Assembly: GCA_016802295.1 (NCBI GenBank)
Contig: JAESIW010000118.1
Coordinates: forward strand, 1,969,430 to 2,033,429
Length of the DNA: 64,000 nucleotides
From: Brachionus rotundiformis
Lineage: Eukaryota > Rotifera > Eurotatoria > Ploima > Brachionidae
Direction: 5' to 3'
Shown here: positions 34,482-46,359 of the stretch, in pieces
How positions within the stretch are numbered: position 1 is the stretch's first letter
How the letters are laid out: the number at the start of each line of letters is the position of its first letter
The notes under the pieces: generated by a model
Databases searched by the model: none
What the model was told of the DNA's origin: nothing
What the model saw: only the letters and a program-made list of their open reading frames with translations
Program-made: the position numbers and the translations under genes

Positions 34482-34986
34482 AAGGAATTTGTCATGAAGA
34501 TGTTTGGTAAAGCGGTGGATCAATTTGGTGAAGTGAAAGGGTCTAGTGAAGTAGGCGTGAGTCGGAACGAAGTTTGATTAGTGGGTGATGATAATGGTCG
34601 AATTCCTGAGAATGGTACCAGGAAATTAGCAAGAGTGAAAATTCAAACTCAACATATTCAAGTCAATCCGAATTCTAAATCCTATTATAAATAAACTCTC
34701 TTATGAATCTTAAATTATAAACTTAAGAGGATTTTTCTTAATTTTCTCTTTTTTTTAAGCCGGGGAGGATGTAGGACCCTAGAGCTAATGCTAAGTTTAT
34801 TGTACAGTTAAGGAAACATTCTAGAATCTTTTAGTTCAGAAGTCCTCTACGCATGACTCGTGTTATATAATTTTGTCAATTTAAAATAGATTACAGTTGT
34901 AAACCACATGAGCAGTTTTTGATTTTTCGTCCAGTACAACCATGTAAATTTTTAAAAGTAATTTATATATATAGTATATTAATAAA
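34482..34986 (+). mobile_element. 3' fragment of an LTR retrotransposon
   Basis: This 505-bp block is absent from the paralogous site near 50085. It holds a coding tail ending SKSYYK-stop at about 34692, with one in-frame TGA upstream. A purine-rich tract (GCCGGGGAGGA) follows at 34759-34769, directly before TGTAGGACCC, the expected start of a 3' LTR. The LTR would run to about TCA at 34986. No 5' LTR is present. LTR boundaries are inferred. Confidence 0.5.
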
Positions 34987-35449
34987 TCAAACTTGTAGAA
35001 TTTTGTTGCAACTAAGAATTTTCGTAAGAATGATAAAACTTAGAATCTTACCATTTTTGGATGAATTCTTTTTCTTTGATTTGATTTTGGAAGCATTCAT
35101 AAACTGAGACGGATTTATATTGTTCAGAAATTAATGAGTTCATAAATGTGTTTTAAACATCTTATCACAAATATTCTCGATTTAAAACATCTGATTAAAT
35201 TTAAGATTTTATTCTAATTATAATAATAATAAACAAAGTTATTAAATAATTCTAATTCTTTTAAAACTATTTGGAAAATATATGATGGAATCATTTAGTT
35301 AAGACATTAGAAAAAATGCTTATGCTTATGAACTTTTAAATTTGTAAGTTGAAGTGGATGATGACCAAAGATTCCCCTAAATAATGATATATTATAACTA
35401 ATGATTGATTGATCTTATTTGACGAATTGAAAATATAAAAATAATCTCC

Positions 35450-36421
35450 TTAATGTTTTAAAAAGAAATTCCATATATTTTGGAAATTTTGATGATTGGT
35501 AAATGCAAATAATTTGAGTTTCTCATGATGACCAAGTGATGTTAAATTTCGGTGAGTTTTGTACCAATAAAGATTGTTCAAAGCGATAAACTCAGCTTTG
35601 ACTTTTTTTGCCAATACACCAACATAAATATCTTCAAATCGAAAAAATTGAGTTTTCAACGACTTTTGGTATAGTTTAGCAGCTAGATCAGTTGTAAACA
35701 TGTAAGCTGGACCTTGGTGATAAGAAGGATAGTATTTACCCTTTATTTCTTGCTCATCAATAAACCATTTGGAACTTTTGTATCTTCTAATAATGGCTTT
35801 TTGTTGCAAACTTCCCAAGTAGGTATTCTTATCCTTTCCAGAGTATAACTGCTTATTTAAAAATTTTATCAAAATTGGCGTATTGACCACTACATCGTCA
35901 TCTATTTTGAGAGTAAACTTTGAATTGGAACAGTAAATGGATATCCATTTAAGTCCCATAATTGTCTTCAAAGTCAAATTGTTATATGTATCCAAAAAAT
36001 CTTCCTGAACAATATCACCGTAAATTCTACTTTCGTTGACAAGCATTAAATTCGTAGTCTTGTTGATACTCAGTCCTACCAAGAAGACAGCGCGTAATGA
36101 TGGAAAAATCTTTGAGTTTGCCTATGTATTTCTAATTCGATTTCTATGCTCAAAACTGCTGGGCGATATGCAAACAAAAGCAACCATCAATAAATCATTT
36201 GAGCATATGCTCTTGCCAGGATTAATCAAATATTTAAAATTATGTGGGTTGTCATCGGACTTAATATCTGCCATTAATGTCTTATCAATATTTTCTACAA
36301 AATCATCTGCTTCATATTTTGTTTCTGAAACATACAATGTAGATAGAATAAACAGAGTTATTCCTATCAAATAGAATATATATTTTAATCTAATTCTAAT
36401 TCGCATTTTAAAAATATTCAT
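35450..36421 (-). pseudogene. Beta-1,3-galactosyltransferase-like gene with one nonsense codon
   Basis: A single 324-codon frame on the minus strand is broken only by TAG at 36122-36124 (codon 100). The N-terminus has a signal anchor (LKYIFYLIGITLFILSTLYV). Downstream are LKTIMGLKWISIYC, KIDDDVVVN (the DxD-type metal site), YPSYHQGPAYMFT and FRFEDIYVGVLAKK, the standard order of GT31 enzymes. The stop replaces the Trp of the conserved RxxIRxTWA motif. The damaged paralogue near 51.1 kb keeps TGG at that site. The C-terminal half alone would lack the membrane anchor. The rest of 34987-35449 is duplicated flank. Confidence 0.85.
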
Positions 36422-36900
36422 TTATATTGACAATATTTTATTTAAGCTTCCTTTATATAAATATCTAGGATGAGAAAATTAAGTATTTAATTTCATTATC
36501 CAAGCAGAAATTTATAAAAAAAATAGCACCAATGAATATTTAAAAAATCTGAATTTAATGATATAAATATTTAAAAATAAAGTATTTTAAATACAATTTT
36601 TCTTTAATATCATAAATTTTGTAATCATTCCAATATATATAAGATAAATATAGTTAAAAAAATTAGCACCAATGAATATTTAAAATTTGAATTGAATGAT
36701 AAAAATATTCAAAAATAATATTTTGAAGACAATTTTGTTTTATTTACATTAATTTTACGAAAATTTTCATAATTTTACAATATTTTTCGGAAAAATTGCT
36801 AAAAACTAAAGGGCCAAAAAAAGCCAACTTTCTCTCTTAAAAAAGGCCATCCATACAAAATTAAAAGCGAAATAGTGAAAAATACTAAAAACAAAATAAA
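36422..36900. other. AT-rich flank, no gene seen
   Basis: 5' flank of the galactosyltransferase and a stretch shared with about 51300-51740, including GGGCCAAAAAA...CTTTCTCTCTTA. Confidence 0.5.
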
Positions 36901-36922
36901 TACTAAAAAATCGTTCTTTTTA

Positions 36923-37487
36923 TTGCCAATTCAGAAGAATTTGATGTTGAAAAAAATTACCTCAATTTTTGGTCAAGTTTAAAAGTTTTTTCAAATTATA
37001 AATTCCAACTACCGAATTCTTTTTCAAAAGAGAATAATTCTTTATCAGACAACAAAAAAATATTTGGCAAAATAAACCAAATACTGATCAAAAACAAAGC
37101 AATTTTAGCAGAACCAAATATATTCACGAATTTGGTTGATGATTTGTACCAAGATGCTGAAGTCAATAAAATCTACGAACAACAAAATTTGAATAGATTG
37201 TATCTGATGACATTTTTATTAGAAATTAAATATTTATCTAACTTTTTCAAAGTAAACAAAATTAAAACAAATTTAAATATTATTAAATTAGAAAAAAATC
37301 TTAAATAAGGATTTGGTTTCTATTGATCCACAATGCAATGTGATACCAACACACCATAAAAGACTTGATTTGTTAATACCAGCTAGTGTATACATAAAAT
37401 GTGGCCTCTTCAATTACCATATTTCAATAATGTATCCTCGTGGCAATTTCTACTGGATACCCAAAGATGACTTTGATTTAGATGGAT
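36923..37487 (+). pseudogene. LicD-like copy B (5'- and 3'-deleted)
   Basis: It begins in exon 1 at the ANSEE-equivalent codons; the start codon and membrane anchor are deleted. Exon 1 then reads in frame, followed by intron and part of exon 2. At 37487 it jumps, right after GATTTAGATGGAT, into the 790-bp flank also found upstream of copy E. The catalytic exon is absent. Confidence 0.8.
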
Positions 37488-38280
37488 AGATAAATACTAA
37501 CAAAATATTACTTTTTGCACATAATCTTTTATGAAATTTTAATTTAATTTTATTTTTTTATGCGTTGCAATAAAACACTATTCTACACTAATAGAAACAA
37601 TAAATGATTTGATTATTTTCCATAATTTTGAAAACTTATAAAATTTGAGGGATTTTTGAAAATATATATGTTCGGTTTTAAACAGAGAAATTCTGAAAGA
37701 ATATCATTTCCTTCTCTTTTCATCTAAATTTCTGATCGAATCACTAATTTTATTGGTATTATAAATTATTTTTCCAAATTTACCTAACTAATATTATTGA
37801 TGTTTAAATTTCTAATTCAAATAAGAATATTTTTGAATATTTTTTAACAAATTCTAAATACTACTAAATGGAAATACAATTTCAGAAGAGGACTGACATC
37901 GAAAAAACTGCAAAAATGTATAAAAACATGATATAAAAAATACTAATGATATGAAAAATATCTTGAATAAAACGATATGTAAGTTTTGAACACTTCGAAT
38001 AAATAAATTAATAATTGATTAATAAATGAAATCAATCTATAACCCATTATCACTATTAAAATTATCGAACATCTATATAGTTTTTAAAATTAAGAATGTT
38101 TTCTTGCTATAGAAATTTGAATTCCTCTTTCATCATTCTTTCGTAAATAAAAGCCAATAGCATAAAACGAGGAAAATAAACAAAAATATAAGTTTAAGAA
38201 ATTTGCTTAAAAGTTTATTTTTTAGAAATATGGTATTTATTGAAAGAATTTTTCAAATAAATTAAAATTGGAATTTAAAA
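37488..38280. repeat. 790-bp block near-identical to 51841-52632
   Basis: Only a few differences are seen over the block (for example GATATGTAAG versus GATACGTAAG). It is the 5' flank of copy E, here wedged between the truncated copies B and C. Confidence 0.85.
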
Positions 38281-39583
38281 ACAAAGCAGTTTTAGCAGAA
38301 CCAAATATATTCACGAATTTGGTTGATGATTTGTACCAAGATGCTGAAGTCAATAAAATCTACGAACAACAAAATTTGAATAGATTGTATCTGATGACAT
38401 TTTTATTAGAAATTAAATATTTATCTAACTTTTTCAAAGTAAACAAAAATAAAAAGAATTTAAATTTTATTAAATAAGAAACAAATTTTAAATAAGGATT
38501 TGGTTTCTATTGATCCACAATGCAATGTGATACCAACACACCATAAAAGACTTGATTTGTTAATACCAGCTAGTGTATACATAAAATGTGGCCTCTTCAA
38601 TTACCATATTTCAATAATGTATCCTCGTGGCAATTTCTACTGGATACCCAAAGATGACTTTGATTTAGATGGACTCTCCAAATCGTTCTCTGATCAAAAT
38701 AGAGCTTTAAACAAGTAATTAATTTATTTCAAATTATATAAAAAAAAAACATTTTGCCTAAGAGAAAATTTTTATCAATTGTAGATTCAAAACAGTTGTC
38801 ATTGATTAAAAATCAGAATATTTGACAATTCCATTAAATACAGAATATTTTTTGTATCAGTATAAGCATTCGAAATTTATCGAGTGTGACTACCAACTTG
38901 CCGAGTCTACTTACAAGCTAGAAAAGCAAAATGTAGTCAAAACAAACTTCTTTGTATCGAGATTCAGCTATGTAAGAGATTTTTTAGAGTCGAATAGAAA
39001 AGTTTACTGGCTAATGGCAGGAACATTGCTTGGATGGTACAGAGAATGTGGCATCATACCTCATACAAGCGATGCTGACATTAGCTTATATGCTGACCAA
39101 TTTGATGCAAAAATTGAAAAATTCTTCGTAAATGACAAACTATTGCCACTAAGTCTTAAATTTGGACTTGACAATGACAGCTTGGAATTTAGAATCGGCA
39201 AAGAAAATGCATTTCATATAGATTTATTTTTCACTTATGAGCTGAACCAAACTCATCAATGGTTTCCCTACCACATGGGAAGAAAAGTCAAGCGAACACT
39301 ATTCAGAAAATTCTCTGGTATTTGTTCAGCTGAATTATCAGATGAAAAATTTTTAGTACCATGTGAGCCAGTTGAAGTGTTGAATGACATTTATGGTGAG
39401 AATGGTTGGCAAAATCCTGACAAAAAATTTGTTGTTTCTCCAGAATTGAAACCATGGAAAAAATGGAAATTCGAAGAATGGTTGAATGCTATCAAATTTT
39501 ATCACAAAGGAAAATATTTAAAAGATCAAACATATAATTTCATTAAGTATCGATTAAATAAAGGAGAAAAAATGACCTCATAA
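38277..39583 (+). pseudogene. LicD-like copy C (5'-truncated, nonsense in exon 3)
   Basis: Coding similarity starts abruptly at 38277 within exon 1, so about 95 N-terminal residues with the ATG and membrane anchor are gone. Exon 1 remnant to about 38446, exon 2 at 38497-38714, exon 3 at 38785-39583. Exon 3 opens with an in-frame TAA at 38807-38809 where copies A and D have TAC; the rest of the catalytic exon is open and 95% or so like copy A. Confidence 0.8.
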
Positions 39584-39731
39584 TTTTTTTTTCTTTTTTG
39601 AATTTTTTTTGTTTAATAAAAAATGTTATACTTTTTATTAAAAAAAATATTAAAATCAAATTATTATTTTTATATATAAGCTATTAACAATTTTTTAATT
39701 TTTTAAATTAATAATTTTCATTTTTAACATG

Positions 39732-42412
39732 TTTTTACCTCATTAATGTGGCGAAAAAAATAAAACAAAAAAAAATACAAAAATATTGTTATTTTTATTT
39801 TGAATTGAAAAAATTATGTTATTTGAAAAATTGGCTTAAAATTCATCAATTTAATAATTATTAGACTTTCATAAAAATTAATAATTTAAAAAATAAGGTT
39901 AAGGAAATATTTAGATATCAACAATTTTTGTCAAACTGATCAACTTCAAAAACTGAATTAAAGCTCTTAATATTTGCTCAGTTTCAAATTAATTGCAGTA
40001 AAGTAATCAACTAGGAAACAGGAGCATCAAAAATCCTTACAAAAACTTGGAATTGGCAATTCCTTAACCCAAACCCAAGTTTTTTTTAACTAAGCAACAA
40101 ATATAAATGACATATTTTGTATTGAATAAAAATATTACCAAGATGCCAAATTGAAAAAATTTGGTTAAAAAATTCTTCAAATAAATACCATATTTTTCAA
40201 TACTAAACTTTTAAATAAATTTTATATTTTTTGTTCTTTTTATTTTTTTTTAGTTACTGAGCTAAATTTTTTTATCAATATCATAAAAGAAAGACTTTAC
40301 ATATTTTAGAAGTTTTTATCTTTTTTTTTAAACAGATTATTTTTTCTTTAATAAAAAATTTGAAATAACATAATCGTAAGATAATATACAAAAATGGTGA
40401 CCACATTTTATAACGAAGAATATTTTTAAATCAAAAAAAAATTCATAAAAACACTAAAAATTATTAAACCATTTTTTCTCCTTTATCTAATCGATACTTA
40501 ATGAAATTATATGTTTGATCTTTTAAATATTTTCCTTTGTGATAAAATTTGATAGCATTCAACCATTCTTCGAATTTCCATTTTCTCCAAAGCTTCAAGT
40601 TTGGAGAAGCGACAAATTTTTTGTCAGGATTTTGCCAACCATTCTCACCATAAATGTCATTCAACACTTCAACTGGCTCACATGGTACTAAAAATTTTTC
40701 ATCTGATAATTCAGCTGAACAAATACCTGAAAATTTTCTGAATAGTGTTCGCTTGACTTGTCTTCCCATGTGGTAGGGAAACCACTGATGAGTTTGGTTC
40801 AGCTCATAAGTGAAAAATAAATCTATATGAAATGCATTTTCTTTTCCAATTCTAAATTCCAGGCTGTCATTGTCAAGTCCAAATTTAAGACTTAGTGGCA
40901 ATAGTTTGTCATTTACGAAGAATTTTTCAATTTTTGCATCAAATTGGTCAGCATATAAGCTAATGTCAGCATCGCTTGTATGAGGTATGATGCCACATTC
41001 TCTGTACCATCCAAGCAATGTTCCTGCCATTAGCCAGTAAACTTTTCTATTCGACTCTAAAAAATCTCTTACATAGCTGAATCTGGATACAAAGAAGTTT
41101 GTTTTGACTACATTTTGCTTTTCTATCTTGTAAGTAGACTCGGCAAGTTGGTAGTCACACTCGATAAATTTCGAATGCTTATACTGATACAAAAAATGTT
41201 CTGTATCTAATGGAACTGTCAAATATTTTGATTTGTATTCAATGACAACTGTTTTAAATCTACAATTGATATAAATTTTCTCTTAGGCAAAATGTTTTTT
41301 TTTATATAATTTGAAATAAATTAATTACTTGTTTAAAGCTCTATTTTGATCAGAGAACGATTTGGAGAGTCCATTTAAATCAAAGTCATCTTTGGGTATC
41401 CAGTAGAAATTGCCACGAGGATACATTATTGAAATATGGTAATTGAAGAGGCCACATTTTATGTATACACTAGCTGGTATTAACAAATCAAGTCTTTTAT
41501 GGTGTGTTGGTATCACATTGCATTGTGGATCAATAGAAACCAAATCCTTATTTAAAATTTGTTTCTTATTTAATAAAATTTAAATTCTTTTTATTTTTGT
41601 TTACTTTGAAAAAGTTAGATAAATATTTAATTTCTAATAAAAATGTCATCAGAAACAATTTATTCAAATCTTGTTGTTCGTAGATTTTGTTCACTTCACC
41701 ATCTTGGTACAAATCATCAACCAAATTTGTGAATATATTTGGTTCTGCTAAAATTGCTTTGTTTTTGAACAGTATTTGGTTTATTTTGCCAAATATATTT
41801 TTGTCAACTGACAAAGTATTATTCTCATTTGAAAAAGAATTCGGTAGTTGGAATTTATAATTTGAAAAGATTTTTAAACTTTTCCAAAAATTGTGGTAGT
41901 TTTTTTCAAAATCAATTTCTCCTGAATTGGTCAATTGCGAATCAACATGCAAATGTTTGTTAAAATGATGATTTTGAAAAGCAATTAAAAAACAAAATAA
42001 ACTAATAAATAAATAAAAAGAACGATATTTTAGTATTTTTGTTGTTTTATTCATTTTAAATCTTTAAATGATATCTAATTGAAAAATTTTTTTTAAAAAT
42101 AAAAAAAATAATAAATTGAAGCTATATTGTGCTAGCACATTTATTTATTATTTAATTTCTTCTTCTTGTATCCTAATTTTTTAAGTTCTTGAATTCGATG
42201 GTTATTTATTCTTGAATTCTCCTACAAAAAAAGCCAGATTCCAGACATTTTCTTTTAAAAAAATCTTAGGATAAAAACCTTATTTTTCAATACCAAGCTT
42301 TTATTTATTGTATTTATGATAAATATTTTTTTATTTTTTTTAGTTACTGAGCTAAATTTTTTATCAATATCATAAAAGAAAGACTTTACATATTTTAGAA
42401 GTTTTTATTTTT
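39732..42412. repeat. Arm 2 of the large LicD inverted repeat
   Basis: Reverse complement of 28945-31608, with the loop between the arms about 8.1 kb. Its inner end (39732-39755) still carries ACCTCATTAATGTGGCG from the mitofusin fragment next to arm 1. Confidence 0.8.
40464..42054 (-). CDS. LicD/fukutin-like protein, copy D (intact)
   Basis: Exons 41605-42054, 41329-41546 and 40464-41259 on the minus strand; 487 aa. All splice sites, the signal anchor (FYLFISLFCFLIAF) and the SDAD catalytic motif are intact. Exon 3 is identical in protein to copy A; the few differences fall in exon 1 (for example SQLTNSGE versus SQMANSEE). The function is as for copy A. The concentration of differences in one exon suggests gene conversion of the rest or a very recent duplication. 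Confidence 0.85.
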
Positions 42413-42414
42413 TA

Positions 42415-42955
42415 TATAAGGTTAAGGAAATATTTAGATATCAACAATATTTGTCAAACTGATCAACTTCAAAAACTGAATTAAAGCTCTTAATATTTGC
42501 TCAATTTCAAATTAATTGCAGTAAAGTAATCAACTAGGAAACAGGAGCATCAAAAATCCTTACAAAAACTTGGAATTGGCAATTCCTTAACCCAAACCCA
42601 AGTTTTTTTTAACTAAGCAACAAATATAAATGACATATTTTGTATTGAATAAAAATATTACCAAGATGCCAAATTGAAAAAATTTGGTTAAAAAATTCTT
42701 CAAATAAATACCATATTTTTCAATACTAAACTTTTAAATAATTTTTATATTTTTTGTTCTTTTTATTTTTTTTTAGTTACTGAGCTAAATTTTTTTATCA
42801 ATATCATAAAAGAAAGACTTTACATATTTTAGAAGTTTTTATCTTTTTTTTTAAACAGATTATTTTTTCTTTAATAAAAAATTTGAAATAACATAATCGT
42901 AAGATAATATACAAAAATGGTGACCACATTTTATAACGAAGAGTATTTTTAAAGG
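42415..42955. repeat. Second copy of the LicD 3' flank (direct repeat of about 39897-40440)
   Basis: Same sequence and orientation as the 3' flank of copy D, ending at the point where LicD coding sequence would start (CGAAGAGTATTTTTAA). The coding part is missing and the MULE-bearing segment follows. Confidence 0.75.
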
Positions 42956-45540
42956 CTGTCAATAAATTTCTTGACAAATTTTAATAAAATGCTGACATAA
43001 AAAATAAAACTCGGACTTTTATTATAATTAAATAACTTTTTCATAAAAAAGCGACAATTATAGATAAAATTTATCTAATATAAAAACAATTAACAATATT
43101 TGGTATGACTCAACAAAATCAATAAATTACAGAATCAATTAATAAATAATTGACACTTTTAATTAAATGATAACTAAACTGTTACTCATCTAAATAATTG
43201 GAATTCTTTGAACACTTTGCTATAAAACCTATCATAAAAACATATTTAAACTTTTAAATTAATATAATTTACTACAACTTAAAAATATTAAAAATGGAAC
43301 GAAGCGAAGTTACAAAATCGAATGAGAGCGTACTACTCAACCCAGATGACCAAACATTGGATGATGTTGATGAATTTCCATTTAAACAAATTCTTAAGGC
43401 AAATTCTTCAAAACGTAAAAGGGCAGCTAATATCGAGTACCTGGAAATCTTAGACGAGAACAAAGGTCGATGTTTTGTTTCAGTCGACGACCATTCGAAC
43501 CACAACGAAAGTGCAAGTCAAAAACAGAGAGTCTGTGAAGAAGTTATGCAAAGAATCGAAGAACTCCATAACCTAGATTTTAAGCCACAAAAAATTATCA
43601 ACCAATTGATACGAGAAGGCTTAGAGCCGCCTCACATCAACAAAATCAACAACACAACAAAAAAACTGCGCCAAAAGAAATGCATAACCAATCAGCCAAC
43701 TATACGTGATATTGTCCAATGGTGCGAGCAATATACTAACATTCCAGAAGATGAAAATGAAGTTTTCGTTGGACTTTATGAGTACGAATCAATTGAGACA
43801 CAGCAAATAAGAGTTTTTCTAACAACAAAAAATTTGGTAAAATTTTCTTTAAACTGTAATTATTTTTTATCTGACGCTACATATAAGCTTACTTATGTTG
43901 GATTTTCAGCAATAACAGGTGGAAACACCGACAGGGCTAGAGCTTTTCATCCTTATGGTATAGCTTTGTGTAGCAGTCAGACATTTAATGATTTTTCTTT
44001 TTTTTCAGATCTGTTTATTTAACAGCAGAAAAAGTTTATGGTGTTAAAATTGCCCCTACAATTTTAATAGCAGACAATGATGATGCAATCACAAAAGGCT
44101 TTAAGCAAGTTTTCAAACTCAACAAACGTATCAATTGCTGGGCTCATGTACGACGTAATATCGACCGAGATCTCAAAATATTCGATACAAATCTCAAAAA
44201 TGCGATATTTTCAGACATATACTCAATTCAAGAAATTTTCAGTGTTGATTTATTCAAGCATGCATGTCAATTATTCGATAATAAGTGGAAAGGTCGTGAC
44301 AAGCATATTGACAAATTTTTGACTGATTTCACAAAACAATGGGTTGATAACAAAGAAGGATGGTTTGAAGGATATTGCGACGGCTTACCTAGTACAACAA
44401 ATGCATTAGAGTCTACACATGCTAAAATTAAGGACTTTATCAAAACTCGTCTAGGCTTAATAGAATTTTTAAATGATTGTCGCGAAAATCTCGTTAGGTT
44501 CTGGTCCCAAATACGGTCTGAGCGTATCATTACTATCGATCGTAAAACAACCAAATCTGTCCAAATTAATAATAATAACTTAAAAGAGTATCATACGGAA
44601 CCAATAATCGAAAACAGCGATCTTTTATATGCCTACGAGTGGAATAAAAAATCAAAGCCGTTTCAACATATCAAGCATGATAATCAAGACTTGTATTTGG
44701 TTAAGAGCTGCAAAGATTTAGCTTTAACTCGTGAAGAATCCAAATTATTTTTGTCTATGTTAGAAACAAAGCCATGGCAAAACTTTGACGAAATGATCAC
44801 TTCTGTTAATTCAATCCGAATCATCACTGTTAATAAAGAAAACTGGAAATTAAGTACTTGTTCGTGTTGGTACTGGTTAAAAAACTACTACTGCTGTCAC
44901 ACTATCGCTTGTTGCTACAGACTTAGTAATATAATTACTTATTTATTGTAAATCCTTAAACTAAACTTTTGTATTTTAGAATTGATGAATTTCAATAGTA
45001 TCGGCATGGACATTCCGTTGAACAATAAACAAAAACGAGGCGCCAAAAAGAGAACAAGACCATGTCTTCAATTACAACCTTCTGATTGTGTCCAAGACAA
45101 AGTAAATGCTATTTTAGAATCTGACTCTTCATCAGATGACGATGAGCCAAACCCAAGATCAGCAAAAAAACAAATCCACCTTGTCCAAGTAATGATAATC
45201 AGTTATGTCCTAAGTGTAATACGCTAATGAAAAAAAAAGAGGCTTTTATTGTCCAAACGGTTGTACCAAAAAAAAATAGTTCTTTTTTATTATTTTTTAT
45301 CTTTTTTTCAATAAAATTGACGGTTTTCTTAAAGAATTATCTGAAATAAACTTTTTTTGTTCATTTTTTATTTGATTTATTTTTTATTATAAAATAAAAA
45401 AGTTTAATATAAAAGTTGTCTTTCATTGTATAAAAATATTTTTTTATTACTAAATTAGTCAGGAGTTTACTAAAATTGTTATCTGAAAATATTAGCAGTC
45501 ATTTTTAAATCAAATTAATATTTTATAAAAAGATTTTATG
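42956..45540 (+). mobile_element. MULE-bearing segment
   Basis: The transposase frame is flanked by AT-rich DNA (42956-43293 and 45280-45540) and bounded on both sides by LicD-flank repeat. No terminal inverted repeat or 9-bp target duplication could be fixed by eye, so exact ends are open. Confidence 0.6.
43294..45279 (+). pseudogene. Mutator-like (MULE) transposase, frame broken at homopolymers
   Basis: Reading runs 43294-44005, then shifts, continues to 44925, crosses a 54-nt GT-AG intron (44926-44979) and goes on to about 45279. The catalytic DDE set is visible: SDATYKL, LIADNDDAITKGF and STTNALESTH, with CWAHVRRN between. A SWIM-type zinc finger (CSCWYWLKNYYCCH) and a basic tail (NKQKRGAKKRTRP) follow, then a Cys4 ribbon (CPKC...YCPNGC). 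Three one-base losses break it, each in a homopolymer: T8 at 43998-44005, A7 at 45164-45170 and A9 at 45230-45238. Each would be repaired by one more identical base, so they may be assembly errors. Confidence 0.8.
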
Positions 45541-45549
45541 GTTATTAAT

Positions 45550-45870
45550 TAACAGATTATTTTTTGCATTAAAAATCTCAAATATCATAATATACAAGAA
45601 TGAAGAGTATTTTTAATTAAAAAAAAATGATTTAAAAAAATAAATTCTCATTTATAACTTCTAGCACTTAAATCTGAATCTTTAGTTTGAGAATGAAATT
45701 CGATGGTTATTTATTCTTTTTCTCTAACCATTATAAAGAACTCATTATAAAGACTCTAACCAAAATAACCAGATTCGAAAATTTTGGTTTAAAAAATAGT
45801 TAAAATAAATGAAATATGTTCCAATTATAAACTTTAACAAAGAAACTCCATGTATTTTGTTTTTATTTTT
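45550..45870. repeat. Inverted partner of 28640-28945
   Basis: Matches the 5' outer flank of LicD copy A in reverse, so it is the continuation of arm 2 beyond the inserted 3.1 kb. 45871-46359 is AT-rich; its last 110 bp are the mitofusin 5' flank. Confidence 0.7.
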
Positions 45871-46359
45871 GGTAAATGTTAGCTTTTTGGATTTAAAATT
45901 ATAATCTTGTATAGGTTAAGTTTATATATATATATTTTTAATTTTTTGTATAATTATTTTATTTTTCTTTAATTTTATTATTTATTAGGTAAATTTTTTA
46001 AATTGAATCAAAATATTTATTTTTAGAATCACTTTAAAATAAATTCTGTTTGATAGATAAATATGGTTTTTTATTCAAATGAACAAGATTGAATTTAAAT
46101 ACTTGAATTTTTGAAATCTGAACCATCGAACCTTATTCACTAAATTAAAAAGTTATCTTGTTACAGTTTTAAAAATTTTTTTCCCCGTTTCGAATAATAT
46201 CACATAGATCTTTTCAAAATATTAATTATTAGTATAAAAATAAGAAATCAATTTAAAATTAACTTAATAATGCTCTACAAATAAAAGAATTATGTTTAAA
46301 AATTTAGTTTTATAAAAAACCTAAATGGTTTAATTTGTATTAAAACATTTAGCTTTTAA

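Larger units (their letters stand above)
34000..38280. repeat. Segmental duplication, copy 1 (pairs with about 49500-52630)
   Basis: Blocks in the same order and orientation recur in the second copy: 34330-34480, 34985-35130, the galactosyltransferase and its flanks (35140-36480), 36780-36900 and 37488-38280. The last block is almost identical between copies; the others have diverged and carry private insertions and deletions. Confidence 0.75.

Noticed and set aside
43960..44007. Possible intron ending TTTTTCTTTTTTTTCAG in the MULE gene
   Set aside because: No donor gives the required phase, and it would remove the conserved FHPYGIALCSSQ segment; a one-base loss in T8 explains the break better.
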